A DNA stretch of 64,000 nt from Trebouxia sp. TZW2008 (taxonomy: Eukaryota > Chlorophyta > Trebouxiophyceae > Trebouxiales > Trebouxiaceae). Position numbers and translations under genes: made by a program. Location: contig BDIU01000404.1 in NCBI GenBank assembly GCA_002118135.1, positions 62,001 through 126,000 of the forward strand, given 5' to 3'. Below, piece after piece: positions 22,967 through 35,706 of this stretch; the first letter of the stretch is position 1; each line of letters begins with the position of its first letter. The notes beneath the pieces are model-generated. The model was not told where the DNA came from, searched no databases, and saw only the letters and a program-made list of their open reading frames with translations.

Positions 22967-23528
22967 GCAAAATCTTCGCCTCTGGCTGACGAATCGCAGA
23001 ACACTGTCAGGCGGTCTGGTTATCGAGACATGTGCCGCTAAATCGGAACAGGCCAGCAGGCGAGACGTTGTAACGCCTAGGATAAACGCTCGCTTACAAG
23101 TCCAGGTGTACCCAAAGAAGCGCTACCGAGCTGAAGTCGCTCGATCGCTGCAGCGCTGCATCGCAAGCACAACAGACGTGTAATCTGTGTGCAGTGTTGC
23201 TGGCGCGCAAGTTGTGACGCTTTCAAGGAGTTGGCCTTCTTGAGCACCGGCGGGTTTTCATCAAGAGCTTCAAGTGGGGACAGGCTCGCCGGGGTCCATG
23301 CGAGTGTGTCCATTTAGTGCACATCATTGCAGCATTACAGTCCTCCGCAGCATTTACAGCCATATCTGACAGCTCCCACATCATAGCAGAGGGTCGATCT
23401 AGCACTTGTTCTCCATCGCCGATAAACCCGATTTGCACCTGAAACACACCAAGGGACTGCCAACAACACAGCCAGCTGCTATTTTCAGATCTGGACGCCG
23501 CCTTCCAGCGTTCAGCCAAACCTCAAGC
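22967..23528. promoter_or_regulatory. Divergent intergenic spacer
   Basis: It lies between the starts of the 300-residue minus-strand gene and the plus-strand TPR gene, so it should hold both promoters. An open minus-strand stretch (about 23220-23313, MDTLAWTPASLSPLEAL) may be an alternative first exon of the minus gene. No clear promoter motif is visible. Confidence 0.4.
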
Positions 23529-24943
23529 ATGCCGAAAAAGGCGTGGGCCCGCCTAGCAGATATTGATGGCCAACCCCGCAACTTACGCCAACACGCAGCC
23601 TTGCAGGATGTTGAGACACAGCAGCTTGAGCACCAGGCTGACCAGGTATGTTGCCATGGAGCCTGCAAGGTTGACCAATGCAAGCATGGTCACAAGCTAT
23701 GCTCAGAACATTGCGAGGCGTACTTGCAGTCAACTGACTTTGTTGCATGTGATGCAGCTTCGTGCTCAGGCCAAGCAGCTCCTTATCAAGCATGAGTTTC
23801 AGCAGGCAGAGGATGTATTGACACATGCATTGCAGCTCAGACCAGGCGCCTACAAGCTCCTCAGACTGCGTAGCGTGGCATTTGCATGCTTGCAGCAGTA
23901 CCAAAGGTCCCTGCAGGTGGCACAACATCACACAACACCTGCAATCTCTCATGATTCCATGCATCATTGCATCATTATCACTGCCTTGCAGGCTGAATTT
24001 GTGCATGTCAGAACACGTCATCAGGCATTGTCCTGGATTGCTCACTCTTGTCCAGGTCTTTGTAGTACATTCAACCTTGTTTCGGCAGAACTGCAGCGTT
24101 TACAGCAGAGCTGTGCTGCAGGATGCTGATGATCTGATCATTGCCATGCCAGGCCTCACAGATGGCTATTACCACAAGGTAAGAAGCACCGTGATGCGTT
24201 TCCTTGTTTTGGTTATATATGATTGTCCATCGCTTCGTACAAACAGTTCATTTGTGCCAGGAGCTGATATTGTTGGTTGTGTGCCAACAGTCAAGCTGTT
24301 GATGCTATGCAGGGCTTTGCGCTGTACCATCTGGGAGAGTACTCAGGTAAACTTGGTGGCATGTTGTGTCATACTGCAGCAAACATAAATGTGCACTCCT
24401 GGGATGTAGACGTCTTGCTTTTGTGAATCATCAACTGTGATAGAGCAAATATTGTATGCATGCCAATGCTGTCAGACCTGGATTGTGCCGACCATCTGCC
24501 GACCTGTGATTGCAGATGCAGCACATGCTTTTCAGCAAGCGCTTGACCTGAATCCAGGAGATCGTGTTCTGCAGCAGGTGCGTCTCAATACCTGCATATT
24601 TGGACAAAAGCGATGCTAGAGCCATTCCAGCTGCTATACAGCGAGGCCATATGCTGTCGCACAACCAGGACTAGCAACTAGATGAATATGCATGCATTAC
24701 AAGGGCAACACAGTGCTGCAGAATCTCATGGTGCATTTCACTCAACATGTGCCATCAAGCGTAATCAGACTCAGCTGTTTGCTGCAGGGCTTCTGGGATG
24801 CTATGATTCTGCTGTCTCAGCACAGGCGGGATGATGTGCCCATGGTTGGCAGGCCTGAAAGGACAAGGTCAGTGTCAAAGACACTGGCTCTCCTTCATGC
24901 ACAAAGGATGCAGAGACGAGCTCTAGAGTATGAGGATCGTTGA
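23529..24943 (+). CDS. Small tetratricopeptide-repeat (TPR) protein
   Basis: Six exons (23529-23645, 23758-23916, 24122-24178, 24313-24346, 24516-24577, 24788-24943) close in phase to 194 residues. Two TPR-like units are visible. The first is HEFQQAEDVLTHALQLRPG with the following helix LLRLRSVAFACLQQYQRSL. The second is GFALYHLGEYSDAAHAFQQA followed by LDLNPGDRVLQQ. Such repeats form helical scaffolds that bind partner proteins. The C-terminus is basic (RPERTRSVSKTLALLHAQRM). With only about two repeats it may cap a larger complex. No catalytic domain is present and the partner is unknown. Confidence 0.7.
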
Positions 24944-25739
24944 CCCGTGCATGTAGCCAATCCCCTTGTCTTGCTTACGCTGAACACAGCCAAGCTGTTT
25001 CATGTAACATGTACTGCTGGGCCGTGCAGAACCTGGTGACATGCTACACAACTCATTTTGCATGCCTAGGTCACTTCCCACATGAATGGCCCCATATGCA
25101 CGGCCACGCTGGATGCCTGCAACCTTGCAGCCGTTCCTCTACAAGCCGGTCAACATGTATACAGTACGCCACACTTTGACATGGCAACTGCAGCACTGAA
25201 CCACTTCTCGTCAAGGCTTGGCAGTCGCCACCTGGAGGGGATTACTAACATAAAGCACGTGGCCAATGCTCCGCAAAATTTTGCCCTGACTTCTCGAGTC
25301 AAACTTCGCTCTGGGACTGCGATGTGCGCGACATGATGCTGGCTATCACGAACTCTGATGCCAAGTTTGGTTGCTGCACGTACAATGCTTGAGCGGCAGC
25401 TAGCAGGGTGTTGCTGTGCTCCAGCTGGAACACTTGACCTAAAGCGTCAAAGCAACGTCGCGGACTCAAGGGCCTTGTCAGCTTTTGTGGTGGCATCCTG
25501 TCTGCTGTTGCTGCCCTCCACTAGTTGTCACAAGACTGTGTAGCGTGGCAACAAGACGCTGACTTGGAGCTTCGAGGATGCTGCAAGTTTGACTGAAGGT
25601 GTGCGCGCACACGCTGTGTTTCTGTTGATTTGGCGCAATATTGCTCTCTGGTGCGTAGTGCAGTGTTGCATCACACAGTGATGTAGTTATAAGCTTGTGC
25701 TCTGACGCAGCTTGGCTTCTGCAGATTTCGATTTGACCA
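24944..25739. other. Intergenic region upstream of the coiled-coil/USP gene
   Basis: About 800 bases between two plus-strand genes. No exon chain is evident. The region should contain the TPR gene's 3' UTR and the promoter of the next gene. Confidence 0.4.
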
Positions 25740-28700
25740 ATGAAGCTTACAAGCTCGACCGTATCTCTTGAACGTGCGGAGCTCCAGCAGAAGCACAATG
25801 ATACGCAGCCTGTGTCAGTGCTTGTTGTTAATGGCATTGCGGAGATCGTGCAGCAAAGTGGCTGCCATTCCCAGGCAGCGTTGCGGGCTTTGATGCGGGT
25901 GAGCTCTGACCAAACTCTGGCGATGCAGGCGGAAATACTGTGATGGCAGCATTGCATACATCGTTCAATGACTGACTCTGCTTCAGATGATTTGCAAATG
26001 CATCATGTGTCTCAACACGCAAGCGCCTGCCTGTCAGCTCACTGAATCATTCATCATACCTATGGTATCCACAGATTAGCGATAGTCACAGCTGTTGTCA
26101 GCCTCTCCGTAATGCTTTGATAGAGTTTTGTGATAATGACAAGTCTGTCAAGTCCTCTGTAGCTCAGTGTACTTCTATGCTTGAGTGCAGGATGTGTCAG
26201 AGCTGCAGCAGAAGCAGTCAAGGAAAGGTGGGGTCACAGGTTGGGCTGCAGGAAGAGCCCTTGCCCTTGTGGCACACCAAGAGCAGCGTTTCACAAAGCT
26301 GCATTGTGGGCTGAACACGTGCCTGCAGAGCATGGTGAAGGCATGTCCCTTTTCTCTGCTTTGTGGCTATGTCCAACCCCTCTTTATATTCCGATACTCT
26401 GGGTCCAAGCTAACACATGTCAGCCAGCAAGTATCCTCTGACACAATAATGCAAGCTTATTGATGATATGGCAATGCAAATATGCAAGTGTCTCACTTTA
26501 CTTGCATTTGCTGTAAACAAAGAAAGGCTGTCTCAGAAAGGGGCTGAATGCATGCTGGTACACAGCTCCATGTTGTCATGTTGCTGGCGTCCAGGTTTCT
26601 GAACCATGACATGCTCATGCTTGATGCAATGTGCTAGCAACAGGCTGAGGTTTGCAACATGCCTGTCTACATACCATTGTTTGCCATGACACCTTTGGCA
26701 AGTGACAACACGAGGTAACTTTAGGTGGCGCTGGCTAGGCATGCTGCAATTGCAAGCTCTCTCTCTGAATCTGGTGGTGCAGTAATGTCAAGCTGTTCCT
26801 GCACCCACACAACAGGAGCTGCAGATCACAGCTTGTTCAGCTAGTCATCATGAAGCTCAGTTCTGCACACATCAACAACATCTGATGTATGCAATCAGTG
26901 CATGAAAACATCCTGTTGCCCTGCAGCCATTTCTGCTGTAGCCATGTCTGCAGGGGATTTTATTGCTGCAAAGACTTTCTTGATATCTGACTGCATTACC
27001 ACTTGTGCCTGTAGGTTTTTAGGCTACTTCCTGACTCAGGATAGTATTGCAACACTTGGTCGTGTGTATGTTTGTGCTGTGTGCAGGGAGTGTTCACTTG
27101 TCTAATTGGCTGTTGTCTGTGTTGCATGCAGGCAACAATATGCAGTTGTCCAGCCATATATCTGTGTGTGTTGTATGTAAGGAATGTTCTGTCCATAGTA
27201 TGCAGTTGCCCAGCTATATGTGAGTGTGTGCTGTGTGCAGGTGGCTGCTGGGCAGGTGGGAATAGAGGTGCAGGAATTGCCCAACCCAGAGAAATTCCTC
27301 CTTCTGATGGCAGAGCTTGAATGCAGGATTGCCACTTTGAACAAAAGGTACAGCCACATCAAGCAATCTCCAAGCCTTGTCCAGCACTGCAATTTCTGCA
27401 CCTCATTAGCATGCATCAGGTCACAGACTAAAAACCACAAGTCTTATAACTTCACAGTGCAGATGTCAGCCTGCAGTAAGCTGCTATATGGTAAAACTTC
27501 ATGCTACAATGCTCATGTTGCAGCTAGCTTCTCATTCAACAATGTGTGCGGTCATGATCTGATGAATTTTCAGACAAGTCAACAGCTGCAACATTACGGG
27601 CGACAGGTGCGCTGCATGGAAACTGGCTACAACCTACCAAAAGTTTTGTTGCTGATAAACTCTCATTTGCTAGCTATGTATGAGTGTCTGCCAAAATCAT
27701 TCGTTAACCCAAGAGATGAGGGCTGAGATTGCAGTAATCCCTTCACTTGCTGTGTTGTCTGTGCTCACTACGACACCTAAGCCATGCAGTGTAAGCATGA
27801 ACACGTCTATCTTGGTCCAACCTCCTTACCTGGAACCCGTTCACAAGCACCCTGTGCATCTTGATCTGGTCACCAAATTGTATAGCAGCAACAATGAGGC
27901 GTTGCTGTCAAAGTCACTGAGGTCATGTCTTCCACACAAGCTGTGATGACAGACTGTATGCCACAAAAAGTGAATTCTACGCTGTAAAGCGCGCGCAGTC
28001 TGTTGTTATGGCTTGAACGAAGAAGCCCGTCCCTGCCATGGTGGCTGTACACAAAGCATGCTTTTAGGCAGGTTGCATCGCAAAGCACTTTTGCAAATGT
28101 ACAGTGACAGCCTTCTAGCATTCATCACATTGCACATGTTGAGTAAGACACTTCATATTTGGGCATGCTGTCAAACAGCATATTGATTTGTAGCACGCAC
28201 TTTTTCTCAAAAGGAAAGCATGTCTTGGCAAAACGTGGTAGCTGTCACCTTTGCCAATTACGCTTTGGCTGTTAAACCTATACACAGTTGTCACAATACG
28301 CTTGACTGTCAAAGCGATGCAACATAGCCAGAATTGCACATAAAACTAATTGTTCCAGCTGCCAATAAACATTGCTGCTATGCATCTCCTGCTATACACC
28401 AATGTGCCTTGTCTCCCCTAATGGGGTTTGACTCTCCTTCCAGGGTCATGTCTCACATTGATCAAGTTTGCAGCTGATTGCAAGAGAAACTCTGATAATG
28501 GCTGCTACATAGCTCAGGGGGTGTGATTAAGCATCTGACAAGCTGCTTTTGTGCTGCAGTTGCAAAGGTCGGCAGCAAAAGGTGGTCCAGGTGCACAAGC
28601 AGCAAGTAGACATGATGCAGGTGAGCTGTAAGTACCATGTAATACATGTGCATCAGGTTTTGGCATCATGTATTACATGTGCATCAGGTTTTGATAAACG

Positions 28701-31700
28701 CTGATGCCAATGTTGATTCAACAGCTCTACATGACAATGTGATGAGTTCAATCTGGCATGTTGTGTGCCAAGGCATTTGGGCTTGGCATCCAAAGTGCAG
28801 TGAAGATGGCATGTAGTTGACACTCAAAAGCTATTGCACTGAAGAGAAATATAGTCAACTCTCTTTGTAACGACTGCTTTGGTTACCAAGAAACTTGTCC
28901 TTACACCGAATTGTCCTGACTCAGAGGGACCATTGCAGTCAGTATGCAGTGATTGGTCACCAAAGGCATTGTCCTTACATAGAGATTGTCCTTACATCGA
29001 GTGTCCTTACAAAGAGAGTTTACTGTAGATTGTGATGTCAGACAATGGGTCAAGACATTGCACTGTGTACACTTGTAATCCACATGCAGGATATGACCAT
29101 CTATATGGTATTTGTATACCTCTCAGTTGCGACAGTTTGTTACACCTTTGTCTGCTCAATGCAATGATGTACGATAGTCAGTGCCCACATGCTATCATAT
29201 GGCAGCATTCGCGGGCTGTCATGTTGCACGCTGATGTGCTTCTGTTGCAAAGCAACACAACATATCACAATGTCGCACCTGCTATTTGCTCCGCCAGAAT
29301 GTGCCCCACTTTGAACAATGTGCATGCTTGCTTCTGAGCAGCCATACCTTCACACAGCTGACATACCTCTCTGTCTTGCTGCAGGACTACCTAGAGAGTG
29401 TACACCAGGATGCTGCACTGTCTCATCATGTACAAGACAGGCTTCAGTGCGCTCTTCAGCACACTGACAGCATGCAGTCAGCCAAACCAGCAGCTGCCCA
29501 GTCAGCACTACCAGCGTCACCCAATGCAGCCAGCAACAGCTTGAGCAGCAAGCTGACTGTGTTCAAGTCACAGCTCACCCTGGCCTGTGATACCCTTGAA
29601 CAAAATGATGCCCTATTACAGCTGACAGAGCAAAACAGCCTTGTGTTGGCTGACATCCAGAAAGCTTTGCTAGCTCAACTTGCGGGCGCAATTGCTGATG
29701 CACAGCAGCTCAGCACCCAGGTGACAAATGCTCAGCAGCAGGCGCAGACAATGCAGACGCAGCAGGCAGCGCTGCAGGCCAAGGTTGATTCTGAGCAGCA
29801 GGCCAGAGAGGATGCTAAAAGTCAGGCGCAAGAGTGCCAAGATGCCCTGGCTTGGGCACAAGAGGCAATGAACAAGGTCATCCAGCAATGGGCTGATGTG
29901 CAGTTTGCAAGTGATATCCTCCAGAGTGATCTCGACACAGAGCGCCAGCAGCGACAGCGTGCTGAAGAGCTGCAGCAGACTACTGCTGCAGACCTAGTCA
30001 ACTCTCAAGCTGCTGAAGAAGCGGCAAACACAGAGTGCAACAAGGTGCAGCTAGCCCACGATGCCTTGAAAATTTCCTTAGGTGCCTGCCAACATGAGCT
30101 GTCTGATCAGAAGCTGGCAGTGAGCAACAGCCAAGCTGCACAGCAAGAGACTGTGTCACAGCTGACACAGGTCCAGCAGCAGCTTGAGCAGGTGACTGCA
30201 GATGCTAAGACCCTGGAAGCAGCAAAGACTGCAGCAGAGGCAGGCAGGCAAACTGCTGATGCCGAGGTTGCTGACCTACAGACTGAGCTTGCTAGTCTCA
30301 AGCAGGAGTTAGGCACTGTCTGCATTGCTGTGACTGACAGCCAGCAGTTGCAGCAGGGGACAGCAAACCAGCTGAGGGACACTCAGGCAGAGCTGCAGCA
30401 AGCCAATGCAGCAGTTGTGGCGTTGGAGTCAGCAAAGACCTCCGCAGAGGAGGATGCCCTTCAGGGCAACACCAGAGCAGCTCAGTTGCAGTCTGAGATC
30501 GAAGACCTGCAGCAGCAGCTTGGTGAAAGCCAAGAGTCACAGCTGGACAGTAGCAATCAGCTAGTGCAGGCCAAAGCACAGGCACAGCAGGCAGCTGCAG
30601 CTGCCGAAGCTGCCAACTTGGCAAAGACCGCAGCCGAGCACAGCAGTCTTCAGGCAGACAACAGGTCTGCTCAAATGCAGAGGCAGCTTTGCAGCCTGCA
30701 GCAGCAGCTACAGACTGCCCAGCAGGCTGTGACTGATGCTGAGGCAGCTGCAGAGGTGACAAAAACCACAGCTGAGCAGGGGCGCCTTGAGTCTGACAGC
30801 AGGGCTATTCACCTGCAGAACCAGGTTTCAGAGCTGCAGCAGCAGCTTGAGACAGCCCAGAAGGCTGTGACTGCTGCTGAGACAGCTGCAGAGTCAACAA
30901 CAGCTGCAGCTGAGCAGGGGCGCCTTCAGGCAGACCAGAGATCTGTTGAGATGGAGAGCCAGGTCATGGCTCTGCAGCAGCAGCTTGACACTGCTCAGAA
31001 GGCTGTGATTGATGCTGAGGCAGCTGCAGTGGCAAACACAGTGGATGCAGCACGCCTGCAGGCAGGGATGGATAGACAGCACAGCGAGTTGGCGGTGGCC
31101 TGGGCATACGCCACTGACCTATCTGAGAGGCTGTACGAAAGCAACTGTGCTGTAGCAGAATTCAGCTATCAGCTGAGGGAGGCAGAGTATCGTGTTCTGG
31201 AGGCTGACCCTGCTGAGACTGAGCGCATGTGTACTGCCCTTCAGGTGAGCAATATTAAACTTTGTCAAAGCCTGGTAAAGCACTGTTGACAGGAGCAAGC
31301 CATTCATGTTTGCACGCTACACAATTGTGTACAAGATATATGCGTATGTGATGCTTTCTTCACGCCTGGTGTTGCAGCATCAGCATTGTCATATGTTGAT
31401 GAAAACCCTCTGTCCTCAAGTGTGCATGTGACCAAGACTCATGCAATGTCTAAATACTGGAACGCTTACAGAAGTAAACAAAAATTTTGAATTGGCCTTG
31501 AACATGCCAACTATGCTGTTTGACTGCAGCCAACCTGCTGTGCATGAGCATGTTGCACTGACAATGCTGATTGCCCTGCAGGTGTCAGGGCAACAGCTCT
31601 CTGTGCAGGCAGCAGCAAACAGCCAACTGTCCTCATCCGATCAGCACTTTGGCGACCCAGCTGGTGCTGCTCACAGCATCCACAGTCGTGTCAGCCAGGC

Positions 31701-34700
31701 TCAAGAAGGACCAGCTGTACAGGATGTGCCTGCAGCATCTCACCACTCATCCGCCATCAACCCATTGTATGAACCACATGCTGTAGTTGACAGTGCATCT
31801 GATGGCAGCCACAAGGTCAGCACTCCTCAGCAGTGCAGCTCTGGTGAGTGCAGTATTGACGCCAGCCCAGCCTTGGGCAGTGATATCCAACAGGGTGCCA
31901 GCCAGAGTGTGGATGTTGTGCAAGTCCACCACGGTGGAAAGCAAAAGGGCCAGGGCAAGGGCCGTAGCAGAGGTGGCAAAGGCAAGAGCAGTGCTGCTCA
32001 GCCTCAAGAGAACACGCATGGGCAGACTCATGCTAGCTCTGGCACCACTGATGCAGCAGTCACTCAGAGTGATGAATCATCCATTCCCCCATCAGCCCCT
32101 GGAAACAGACCAGGCGCAGAGACTAGCCAACAGGTGGTGCCTCAATCCAAGTCTCAGTCTGCTCAGCAGGCAAATGCAATTCCCTCAGGAGCAGCACTGG
32201 CTCGGGCTGAAGGTGCTGCCAAGCCAGCTGCTGAACCTGCATCAGCAGGGTGTTTGCCACCTGGTGTGCCACAGCCTCACACAGCTGTGGCTAAGCAGTC
32301 AAGTGGTCTGCCACCGGCCCCCACAGCTGTGGACCAGCAGCCCACCAAAGGCTTTCAGACTGCTCAGGCAGCAGAGGGCCACGGGCCAACTCCTGGGTTT
32401 GTGGGGGTGTCGCCTGGTGTTGGGGGCAAGACAGGGGGGTCATCAATGAGTTGGGCTAACCGAATCAAGCAGCAGCAGAAAACCACTGCAGCGCAAAGTG
32501 GTCTCATACAGGTATGTCATGCACAGCTTGTATCGTGGTCAGCGTCCTGAAATCCCGCCGTCACAAGTCATGGCGCAAATGGCATGTTTTATTTGCTCAG
32601 ATAACCTTCTCAATGTGACAACCACCTTTGTCTCCAAAGGGAAACTTGTCCTTATATCGAGTTGCCAACACTCAACAGTGCCATTGCAGTCACAGTGCTG
32701 TCGATGCTTGCCTGTTGGAATGTCCTTACAACAAGATTGTCCTTACCTTATGTGCCCTTGTTGTCAAGAACCAAATCTAGCATGCACTGGGCAGATATTG
32801 AAGAGAAGCCTTTGATTTGCAGGCAGTGGCAGCACCTGGGTTTGCCAGGAAAAGCCAGAGCAGCTTGCTGCAGCGGCAGCAGCCTGTACCTGCTACTAGA
32901 GGCACTTGTTCCACTGCAGGCAGTGCGCACAACAGCGCAGCCTCCCCTACCACACACTTGAGCCCTGTTCTGGCACACCAGGTAGGCACCTTATTTACTT
33001 TCTACCATATTGTGCAACTTTGATATGCATGCTGTGCATTGAATTCCAGTGTGAAAGCTTTCAGCGTTTTGTGTCATGCTGACTCAGATGTTGCATCTGT
33101 GATGCTGTAGTGAAAGAAGTCCATGTAGAGCTCAGCACTTCAGTCACCTGATCATTCTTGTACATGCTCCGCATCATCATTCTTGCCACCATACTGGTCA
33201 TCATTGTCAGTGATTGCCATCATACTTGGACTGACTTGTGATCACAATCACACTTGTATACTCATGGAAAGCCTGCGCCATGTTCAACAATCCCACATCC
33301 TTGACAATGCACCATTGATGTGTACACGCCATGACCAAGGTGGTGGTGAGTGGTGTGAATGCTTCCTGCAGGGCTTTGTTGGGTTGGCCAACCTGGGTAA
33401 CTCCTGTTACCAGAATGCTGTGATTCAGTCTCTGATGGCAATACCAGAGATAGTGGGCTTCAGCCTAGGTAACAAGGGAAGCCCACAGGGGGTGCAGGGC
33501 TGCATCACTGCACCATTCAGCAGGCTGGTGCATGACCTGCAGGAATGCCATGGCGCCTTTGTTGTGGCTAGCGAGTAAGGCCTGCTGAAGCACATGCTGC
33601 TCAAACTTGCATATCACTATTTACTGCTGCACTGACGTCTGATGGAGCAAACTCTTGACATGCATGATGTCAAGGCATAAGCAGCAAGGTGTAACTTGAC
33701 CCTGCATGAGTAACACATTGACTGGGTACTCTGAAAGCCATCTGCTTATGCGTCGCACGCATTAGCAAGTTGCTTCAAGTACTGCATCATGATCATGTCA
33801 AACTGTGCATCACATCAGGCATGGCTTGCCTGTGTTGGAGAGCCACAGGTGCCTGGTAAACAGCTGGAAAATCTTGTATATGCAGATTTCAACAGGCTTG
33901 TGGCAGGCTTGACGCAAGATGGAAGGACAAGCAGCAGCATGACGGCCATGAGTTCATGCGGAGCATCCTGGTCGCTTTGCAGGTAGTCGTGATTACTTTT
34001 ACTTGCGTAGATGTCATCAGCTGTGCTGCATAATCTGGTCTTACAGCCTATGCCTCCTACACGCTGTAAAGCACATGACATTGCAAGCCTTTGTGTGCTA
34101 AATGCAGTCAAAGCACAATCATGCTCTTTAACACTGATGAAATTTGGGCTGTACGATCCTGACAGACTGTACAAACTGTGATGCCATGGGCTGATTCGCA
34201 TTGTGCCAATAATTGCTGCTGCTTCATCAGATCTCCTCTGCAAGTGTCTGCACTCCACAAGGCAAACTTACGCATTGCAGGAAGAAGGCGACAGGGTGAA
34301 GGGCAAGAAGCCCTACAAAGAGCTCGAGGGAAAAGGCCCAGTCGCTCACCAGGCAAATGAGGCCTGGGCATATGCACGCACTAGGAGCCGCAGTGCTGTT
34401 CAGGACGTGTTTGCTGGGCAGCTGCAGAGCACATTGCAGTGCCCACACTGCCATGCCTGCAGTTACTCTTTTGATGAGTTTCTGGACCTGAGCCTGCAGC
34501 TGCCTCCAAGGCCTGCTGCTGCTTCTGCTGCTGGTGGTGTTGCGGATGCTGTCACTGTCCAGGTAAGCAAATGCGCCACACAGCACACTTACTGCAGCAT
34601 TGCAATCCCGGGTCTTGCCACATTGCTCATCTTGCAATTGTCATGCTATGAAGCTTGCGTATTCTGCTCAGCAATGGCCACTTTTGTGGCTCATGGCAAG

Positions 34701-35706
34701 GACAGTCTGCTCTTTGCCAACTGTAAGTCTTGCAGACTGCAGCCTTGACATGGCCTCATCTTGCATGAGCGCTCATCCTTATATGGACAATCCACAGTGC
34801 CACTAATTGCACATATTGCTCGTGCTGTGTGCTGTCAATGCTCGCTTGTGACAGCCCACCTTCATGATTGCAGGCTTGTCTCGATCACTGGTGTGTGGCA
34901 GAGACACTAGGCGAGCACAATGGCTACGACTGCCTGGCCTGCAAGGCAAAGGCTGTGTGTGCCACCAAGCGGCTGAGCCTGGATCAGCTGCCTTTGGTGC
35001 TGGTGATCCACCTGGCAAGGTTTGCCAACAAGGATGAGGCTCAGGGGCAAGCTGCTGATGTGACTGGCAAGCCGCCTGCCTTCAACGCAATGAAGGTAAG
35101 ACCAGATTGACTGCAAGCACTAGCTTCAGTCTGACAAATTGTGTTGCTTGCTGAATGCAACGTGAGGAGTGTCTGTGACATGTTGCTATGAACCCTCCTT
35201 CAAGAGGAATTGCACTTGCTGAGGAGGTGACTACAGTAGCTCGTCAAAACCTCATTTGCCGTTAGCTGCAATCAAGACTTTCATTCTGCTGCTGCTGCGA
35301 CATCCTGCCTTTGTCAGCTTGCCTGGTGCTCATGGAGGTTTGTTGTTTTCTGTGCATGTAAACTGGCGTTGTTAAAGAGTCCTCCTCCTGACATGCTCTG
35401 CCAATGCAGTAGAGTGAAAGCTTCTCATTGTTGCAGGACACGATCCCAGTCCTTGTCCCGGACAGTCTGGAGGTCAGCCAGTACTGCAGTCAGCGCGCCA
35501 GAAAGCAGATGCAGCAGCCAGTTTACAACCTTATGGCTGTAATCAATCACGATGGTACAATGGATGGTGGGCACTACACAGCCCAGTGTCAGTCAGCAGC
35601 AAGCGGGCAGTGGTATAAATGCAATGACAGACAGATCAGTCCTGTTGACCTGAAGGAAGAGGCTTCCAGCGAAGCCTACATTTTGTTCTACAGGCTGCAG
35701 CAATAA
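25740..35706 (+). CDS. Long coiled-coil protein with C-terminal ubiquitin-specific protease (USP) domain
   Basis: Clear exons: 25740-25898, 26191-26334, 27241-27347, about 28575-28620, 29385-31244, 31582-32511, 32823-32981, 33372-33574, 33886-33982, 34281-34562, 34874-35095, 35437-35706. The last eight splice in phase. The 1860-base exon encodes 620 residues of Ala/Gln/Glu-rich coiled coil with a 46-residue tandem repeat. A Ser/Gln-rich, Gly/Lys-patched linker follows. The C-terminal peptidase C19 domain has the Cys box GLANLGNSCYQNAVIQSL, the QQ-HEF box (DKQQHDGHEFM), a zinc-ribbon-like CPHC..CLAC pair and the His box GGHYTA, ending SEAYILFY. It should remove ubiquitin, and the coil may dimerise it or dock it on a structure. 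The 5' small exons are least certain. An alternative is two adjacent genes split near 31250-31580, but the CAG/GTG splice there is in phase and no promoter gap is obvious. Confidence 0.75.
27060..27240 (+). repeat. 60-bp intronic repeat ending in the 3' splice site
   Basis: The motif tgcagttgyccagc-atat starts at 27141 and again at 27201, 60 bases apart, each followed by a T/G-rich run. The second copy ends at the real acceptor (cag at 27238-27240); the equivalent point of the first copy reads gtaag. A third similar T/G run ends in gtgcag at 27086. Confidence 0.7.
28634..28694. repeat. Two direct copies of a 31-bp unit with a small palindrome
   Basis: The block catgtaatacatgtgcatcaggttttg is repeated about 31 bases later as catgtattacatgtgcatcaggttttg, within an intron of the coiled-coil/USP gene. 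Each copy starts with a catgta-tacatg palindrome. Confidence 0.8.
28852..29025. mobile_element. pogo-like MITE, copy 2 (USP-gene intron)
   Basis: 174 bases flanked by TA (28850-28851, 29026-29027). The right terminus, read inverted, is CAGTAAACTCTCTTTGTAAGGAC, the best-preserved end of the family. The left terminus has CAGT changed to TAGT. Confidence 0.85.
30507..31110 (+). repeat. 138-bp (46-residue) tandem repeats in the coiled coil
   Basis: The LQQQL segment recurs with its CTG codon at 30696, 30834 and 30972, exactly 138 bases apart. Each is followed by a TAQ-AV-DAE-AAAE pattern and an AEQGRLQ-D-R pattern. A more diverged unit begins at 30507. The spacing is in frame, so this is expansion of the protein repeat. 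Confidence 0.9.
32598..32775. mobile_element. pogo-like MITE, degenerate copy 6 (USP-gene intron)
   Basis: It begins CAGATAACCTTCTCAATGTGAC and contains cttgtccttatatcgag and gtccttacaac blocks in the family order. The right end is unclear. It resembles copy 5 internally. Confidence 0.6.

Noticed and set aside
27060..27240. Possible CRISPR-like array
   Set aside because: The units are adjacent, T/G-rich and diverged, with no unique spacers, and they sit in a eukaryotic intron.
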